From positions 1-15,743 of the forward strand of contig JBGSWL010000107.1 in NCBI GenBank assembly GCA_041752455.1: a stretch of 15,743 bases of DNA. Reading direction: 5' to 3'. A program made the position numbers and the translations under genes. The first letter of the stretch is position 1, and each line of letters starts with the position of its first letter. The notes under the pieces were generated by a model. The model made no database searches. It had not been told where the DNA came from and was given only the letters and a program-made list of their open reading frames with translations. The DNA comes from JBGSWL01 sp041752455 (GTDB lineage: Bacteria > Pseudomonadota > Alphaproteobacteria > Rhizobiales > Rhizobiaceae). This document shows positions 12,263 through 15,743 of this stretch, one piece after another.

Positions 12263-14854
12263 ATGCTTTATTTCGCCCCGTGGAAGACCGCCCTGATATG
12301 GCTTGCCGTGGGCTTTGGCCTGCTGTTTGCGCTGCCAAACGTCTATCCGCCGGCTGTGCGCACCGCCGTGTCGTCGTTCCTTCCTTCGAGCCCGATGTCG
12401 CTGGGCCTCGATCTGCAGGGTGGGGTGCATCTCCAGCTGAAGCTGGAGCGCGACGATCTTGTCGCCAACCGGCTTGAAAGCGTTCGCGATGAAGTGCGCC
12501 GCCTGCTGCGCGAAGCCGATATCGGTTACACTGGTCTGACAGGCGAAGGCCAGCAGGTTCGCGTCACGCTTCGCGATGCCACCAATGCTGACAAGGCACG
12601 AGAGGCGCTGGAACCGTTGACGGCACCAGTTGCCGGCGGCCTTTTGACAGGCGGCACGCTGCGGGAAGTTGCGCTTTCCGAACCAACGCCGGGCGATTTT
12701 GCGCTTGATATCACGGACGAGGGTCTCGACTACCGGATGGCCAGCGCTGTCGCGCAGACGGTGGAGGTCATTCGCGGGCGTGTTGACGAACTGGGTACGA
12801 CCGAGCCGGTGATCCAGCGGCAGGGCACAGATCGCATCATCGTGCAGGTGCCGGGTCTGGACGATCCGCAGCGTCTGAAGGACCTGATCGGCACGACGGC
12901 CCGGCTCACCTTCCAGATGGTCGATGTGACCACACCGATCGAAGACGTCATCGCGACGCGTCCGCCGGTCGGCACCGAAGTGCTCTATTCGACCGATGAT
13001 CCGCCGATCCCCTACCTGATCGAGACGCGCGAAATCGTGTCCGGCGAAAACCTCGAAGATGCGACCACCGGGTTTGACCAGCGCACCAACGAGCCGATCG
13101 TCTCGTTCCGTTTCGACGGGACAGGAGCACAGCGCTTTGGCCGCGCGACGCAGGAAAATGTGGGCCGGCCGTTCGCCATCGTGCTTGACGATCAGGTGAT
13201 CTCGGCGCCGGTGATCCGCGAGCCGATCCTTGGTGGGTCGGGCCAGATTTCCGGCAACTTCACGGTCGAAGGCGCCAATGATCTGGCAATTCTTCTGCGC
13301 GCTGGTGCTCTGCCGCTGAAGCCGACATTCGTCGAGGAGCGGACCGTCGGCCCGTCGCTCGGCGCCGATTCGGTTGCCGCCGGCGAAATCGCCGGGATCA
13401 TCGGCGCGGTTCTTGTCGTCGCGTCGATGTTCCTGATTTACGGCACGTTCGGCGTCATCGCGAACATTGCCCTCGCCATCAACATCGGGCTTATCATCGG
13501 CGGCTTGTCTGCGCTTGGCGCGACGCTCACGCTGCCCGGCATTGCCGGCATCGTGCTGACCGTCGGCATGGCCGTCGATTCCAACGTCCTCATCTTCGAG
13601 CGTATCCGGGAAGAACGGGCAGGCGGGCGATCCGTCATCCAGTCGATCGATGCCGGTTTCAGCCGGGCGCTCGATACCATCATCGATGCCAATGTCACGA
13701 CCTTGATTGCGGCCATCGTCCTGTTTTTCCTGGGTTCGGGTCCGGTTCGCGGTTTCGCGGTCACGCTCGCGATCGGGATCGTCACGACCGTGTTCACAGC
13801 CTTCATCCTGACCCGCTGGATGACGGCGTTCTGGCTGAAGCGCACACGGCCCAAGGAATTGCCACGTGGCCTGATCAATATTGTCGCGCCGGAAAAGCCC
13901 GTGCCTTTCATGCGATGGCGCCGGTACAGCTTCTCGATGTCTGCGATCGGCGTGATCGCATCTGTCGTGTTGTTCTCGACCGTCAACATGAACCTCGGCA
14001 TCGATTTCCGTGGTGGCTCGCTGATCGAAATGCAGGCCAAGGGCGAAGTCGCAGATCCCGGTTTCATCCGCGAGACGCTGGCTGAACTCAATCTGGGCGA
14101 AGTGCAGGTTCAAAGTTTCGGCAGCGAGCGGGACGTGCTTGTACGCGTGCAAAGCCAGGGGGCCGGCGACAATGCCGAGCAGAGCGCCATCACAAAGTTG
14201 CGTGACGCCCTGAGCGCCGACTATGACGTGCGGCGTGTGGAAGTTGTCGGGCCGACAGTTTCCGGCGAACTGGCCACGGCGGGAACCATCGCCGTTCTCG
14301 TTTCGCTGGCTGCCATCCTTGTCTATGTCTGGCTGCGGTTCGAATGGCAGTTCGCCATTGGCGCCATCATAGCGACGGCCAACGACGTGCTTTTGACGAT
14401 CGGCATGTTCGTCGTCACGGGGCTCGAGTTCAATCTGTCGTCGATTGCCGCGATCCTGACGATCGTCGGCTATTCGCTGAATGACACGGTTGTCGTCTAT
14501 GACCGCGTGCGCGAAAACTTGAGGCGTTACAAGCGGATGCCGCTTGCCGAACTGCTCGACCGGTCGATGACGCAGACGCTGCCGCGAACAACGCTGACCG
14601 CGGTAACAACGCTTCTGGCGCTGTTTGCGCTGTTCTTCTTCGGCGGCGAAGTGTTGCGCTCGTTCGTCGGCGCGATGATTTTCGGCGTCATCATCGGCAC
14701 CTATTCATCGATCTTCATCGCCGCGCCACTTCTGATCATGTTCCGGCTGCGGCCCGGTGCGCTTGGGTCGGAGGGGGATGACACGGTTGCTGCGGAGAAA
14801 GCCGCGACCGCCAATTCCCGGCCGCTTGGCAGCGACGGCCTGCCGGGGCTGTGA
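12263..14854 (+). CDS. secDF: Fused protein translocase subunit SecD-SecF
   Basis: 863 residues joining SecD (about 1-530) and SecF (about 550-840) in one chain, where E. coli has two genes. SecDF uses the proton gradient to help release and pull proteins after SecA-driven export. The SecD half shows the first membrane helix (about 9-27), LGLDLQGGVHLQL (48-59), the large periplasmic P1 region, and GMAVDSNVLIFERIREE in the membrane part, with Asp439 at the position tied to proton flow. The SecF half begins near PFMRWRRYSF, has LGIDFRGGS (578-586) and GYSLNDTVVVYDRVREN (736-752, Asp741). Twelve membrane helices are expected. ATG 12263 has AGGA about 6 bases upstream. The stop is 4 bases from the next gene. 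The fused form is usual in Rhizobiales. Confidence 0.96.
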   Translation: MLYFAPWKTALIWLAVGFGLLFALPNVYPPAVRTAVSSFLPSSPMSLGLDLQGGVHLQLKLERDDLVANRLESVRDEVRRLLREADIGYTGLTGEGQQVRVTLRDATNADKAREALEPLTAPVAGGLLTGGTLREVALSEPTPGDFALDITDEGLDYRMASAVAQTVEVIRGRVDELGTTEPVIQRQGTDRIIVQVPGLDDPQRLKDLIGTTARLTFQMVDVTTPIEDVIATRPPVGTEVLYSTDDPPIPYLIETREIVSGENLEDATTGFDQRTNEPIVSFRFDGTGAQRFGRATQENVGRPFAIVLDDQVISAPVIREPILGGSGQISGNFTVEGANDLAILLRAGALPLKPTFVEERTVGPSLGADSVAAGEIAGIIGAVLVVASMFLIYGTFGVIANIALAINIGLIIGGLSALGATLTLPGIAGIVLTVGMAVDSNVLIFERIREERAGGRSVIQSIDAGFSRALDTIIDANVTTLIAAIVLFFLGSGPVRGFAVTLAIGIVTTVFTAFILTRWMTAFWLKRTRPKELPRGLINIVAPEKPVPFMRWRRYSFSMSAIGVIASVVLFSTVNMNLGIDFRGGSLIEMQAKGEVADPGFIRETLAELNLGEVQVQSFGSERDVLVRVQSQGAGDNAEQSAITKLRDALSADYDVRRVEVVGPTVSGELATAGTIAVLVSLAAILVYVWLRFEWQFAIGAIIATANDVLLTIGMFVVTGLEFNLSSIAAILTIVGYSLNDTVVVYDRVRENLRRYKRMPLAELLDRSMTQTLPRTTLTAVTTLLALFALFFFGGEVLRSFVGAMIFGVIIGTYSSIFIAAPLLIMFRLRPGALGSEGDDTVAAEKAATANSRPLGSDGLPGL

Positions 14855-14858
14855 GGTC

Positions 14859-15266
14859 ATGATCGGCGTCCCGCGCACCGGCCTTGAAATCCGCGAGGCG
14901 CATTTTCCGGGCCGGGCGCAGATTGATGCCTATGGCAATGGCGGGTTCCGCTTTGCCGACATGAGCCATCGCGGCTCGCTGCTTGCGCTGCCGTCCGGGT
15001 TTCACGGCTGGGATGCGGTGAACTTCGGCGATGTCGATGCGGCAAGTCTCACCAAGGTTTTCGAAGAGGCAGCCGCCATCGAAGTGCTGCTGATCGGCTG
15101 CGGACCGGACCTTCGCCCGATCCCGCGTGACCTGAAGGACGCGCTGAGGGAAGCAGGCATCCGCGCCGAACCGATGGCGACCGGCGCGGCTGTGCGCACG
15201 TTCAACGTGATGTTGGCGGAAGAACGCGCTGTTGCGGCGGCGCTGATTGCCGTTCAAGCCGCGTGA
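14859..15266 (+). CDS. Mth938-like domain protein (DUF498/AAMDC family)
   Basis: 135 residues, the family length. Visible family features are an N-terminal AYGNGGFRFADMSHRGSLLALP segment (about 24-45), the central VLLIGCGPDLRPIPRDL (about 76-92), a short helix (LREAGIRAEPM) and the C-terminal TGAAVRTFNVMLAEERAVAAALIAV. Related proteins include the mitochondrial complex I assembly factor NDUFAF3 and archaeal Mth938; the bacterial role is not settled. ATG 14859 lies 4 bases after the secDF stop with GAGG very close (14853-14856), so it probably depends on coupling. Its stop overlaps the GTG of the next gene, whose best-known relative is also a complex I assembly factor. Confidence 0.85.
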   Translation: MIGVPRTGLEIREAHFPGRAQIDAYGNGGFRFADMSHRGSLLALPSGFHGWDAVNFGDVDAASLTKVFEEAAAIEVLLIGCGPDLRPIPRDLKDALREAGIRAEPMATGAAVRTFNVMLAEERAVAAALIAVQAA

Positions 15267-15743
15267 GCGGGACCGGCACCATCGATATCGTGCAACATCT
15301 GCGGGCGCTCGACCGCGAGCGCTACATTTCCGTTCTGCTGGCACCCGAACCGGCGCGCCCGGCACTGGCCGCGCTCCATGCCTTTGCGGTGGAAACGGCG
15401 CGCATCCGCGATCTCGTCTCCGAGCCGCTGCCGGGGGAAATCCGCCTGCAATGGTGGCGCGATGTCCTTTCCGGCGAGCGCGACGGCGAGGGGAAGGCGC
15501 ATCCGCTGGCAGCCGGACTTCTGGCGGCTACGGATCGCTACAACCTGCCGCGCGCCAGCCTCATTGCGCTGTGCGATGCGCGCATCTTCGACCTTTACGA
15601 TGATCCGATGCCGATGCGCACGGACCTGGAAGGCTATCTCGGTGAAACCGTTTCGGTGATCCTGCAGATGTGCGTGCAGGTGCTGAACGGCGGGGCCGTG
15701 GCGCCGCCGTCGGCCGATGCTGCCGGACATGGCGGCGTGGCGT
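15263..15743 (+). CDS. Squalene/phytoene synthase-like protein, NDUFAF6-like (3' end outside window)
   Basis: The first 160 codons are present, with no stop before the window end. GTG 15263 overlaps the previous stop (GTGA). The sequence shows the fold of the squalene/phytoene synthase family: DRERYISVLLAPEPARPAL (17-35), HAFAVETARIRDLVSEPLPG (39-58), EIRLQWWRD (59-67), CDARIFDLYDDP (104-115) and LEGYLGETVSVILQM (122-136). True synthases have an Asp-rich DDxxD at the ARIRD site; here it reads Arg49-Asp50-Leu-Val-Ser53, missing most acidic residues. LPGEIRLQWWRD is a mark I associate with the NDUFAF6 group, so a role in respiratory complex I assembly is likelier than carotenoid or squalene synthesis. 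The second half is not visible. Confidence 0.82.
   Translation, partial: MSGTGTIDIVQHLRALDRERYISVLLAPEPARPALAALHAFAVETARIRDLVSEPLPGEIRLQWWRDVLSGERDGEGKAHPLAAGLLAATDRYNLPRASLIALCDARIFDLYDDPMPMRTDLEGYLGETVSVILQMCVQVLNGGAVAPPSADAAGHGGVA

Noticed and set aside
12140..14152. Open reading frame of 670 codons on the minus strand
   Set aside because: It is opposite secDF, whose motifs and membrane helices are unmistakable. Composition (Arg, Asp, His, Gln rich) marks it as an antisense shadow.

Overview
The window looks like chromosomal DNA of an alphaproteobacterium of the Hyphomicrobiales (Rhizobiales). The closest general resemblance, from memory, is to Brucella, Mesorhizobium and other Phyllobacteriaceae-type genomes. 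The grounds are the high G+C content with codon use to match, a fused SecD-SecF, SurE and SerS that read like Brucella-type proteins, a rhizobial-type palindromic repeat, and the gene order SPOR protein - nagZ - scpA - scpB - tatABC - serS - surE - pcm - nlpD. No database search was possible, so family calls rest on visible motifs and recalled family features.

Layout. Positions 1-310 hold the 3' end of a SPOR-domain protein, closed by a good intrinsic terminator. A compact plus-strand block follows from 395 to 9134: nagZ (murein recycling), scpA and scpB (condensin partners), an orphan FbpC/PotA-type ABC ATPase, tatA, tatB and tatC (Tat export), serS (seryl-tRNA synthetase), surE (nucleotidase) and pcm (isoaspartyl methyltransferase family). 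Most junctions overlap or are very short (scpA/scpB, tatB/tatC, serS/surE, surE/pcm). After an 86-base gap comes nlpD, a lipoprotein with two LysM domains and a degenerate M23 domain. It converges on a minus-strand DUF815 P-loop ATPase, with a palindromic repeat in between. A divergent promoter region then leads to yajC, fused secDF, a Mth938-type gene and the start of a squalene/phytoene-synthase-like gene that runs off the end.

The common theme is the envelope. SPOR protein, NagZ and NlpD act on or sense peptidoglycan; Tat and Sec-accessory proteins move proteins across the inner membrane. ScpAB, SerS, SurE and the Pcm-like protein are housekeeping passengers. The surE-pcm-nlpD order is the same as in gammaproteobacteria, but no rpoS follows.

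The most unusual item is an in-frame insertion of about 39 codons inside serS. It is AT-richer than its surroundings, carries inverted repeats and codons rare in the neighbouring genes, and looks like a palindromic element that inserted into a coding region and is still translated. Other points of note are the orphan ABC ATPase within the scpAB-tat block, loss of key residues in the Pcm-like, NlpD and phytoene-synthase-like proteins, a CtrA-like box before nlpD, alternative hairpins between tatA and tatB, and a repeat that supplies the stop codon of the DUF815 gene. There is no gene-free stretch longer than 300 bases, and I see no tRNA, rRNA, CRISPR array, insertion sequence or phage gene.
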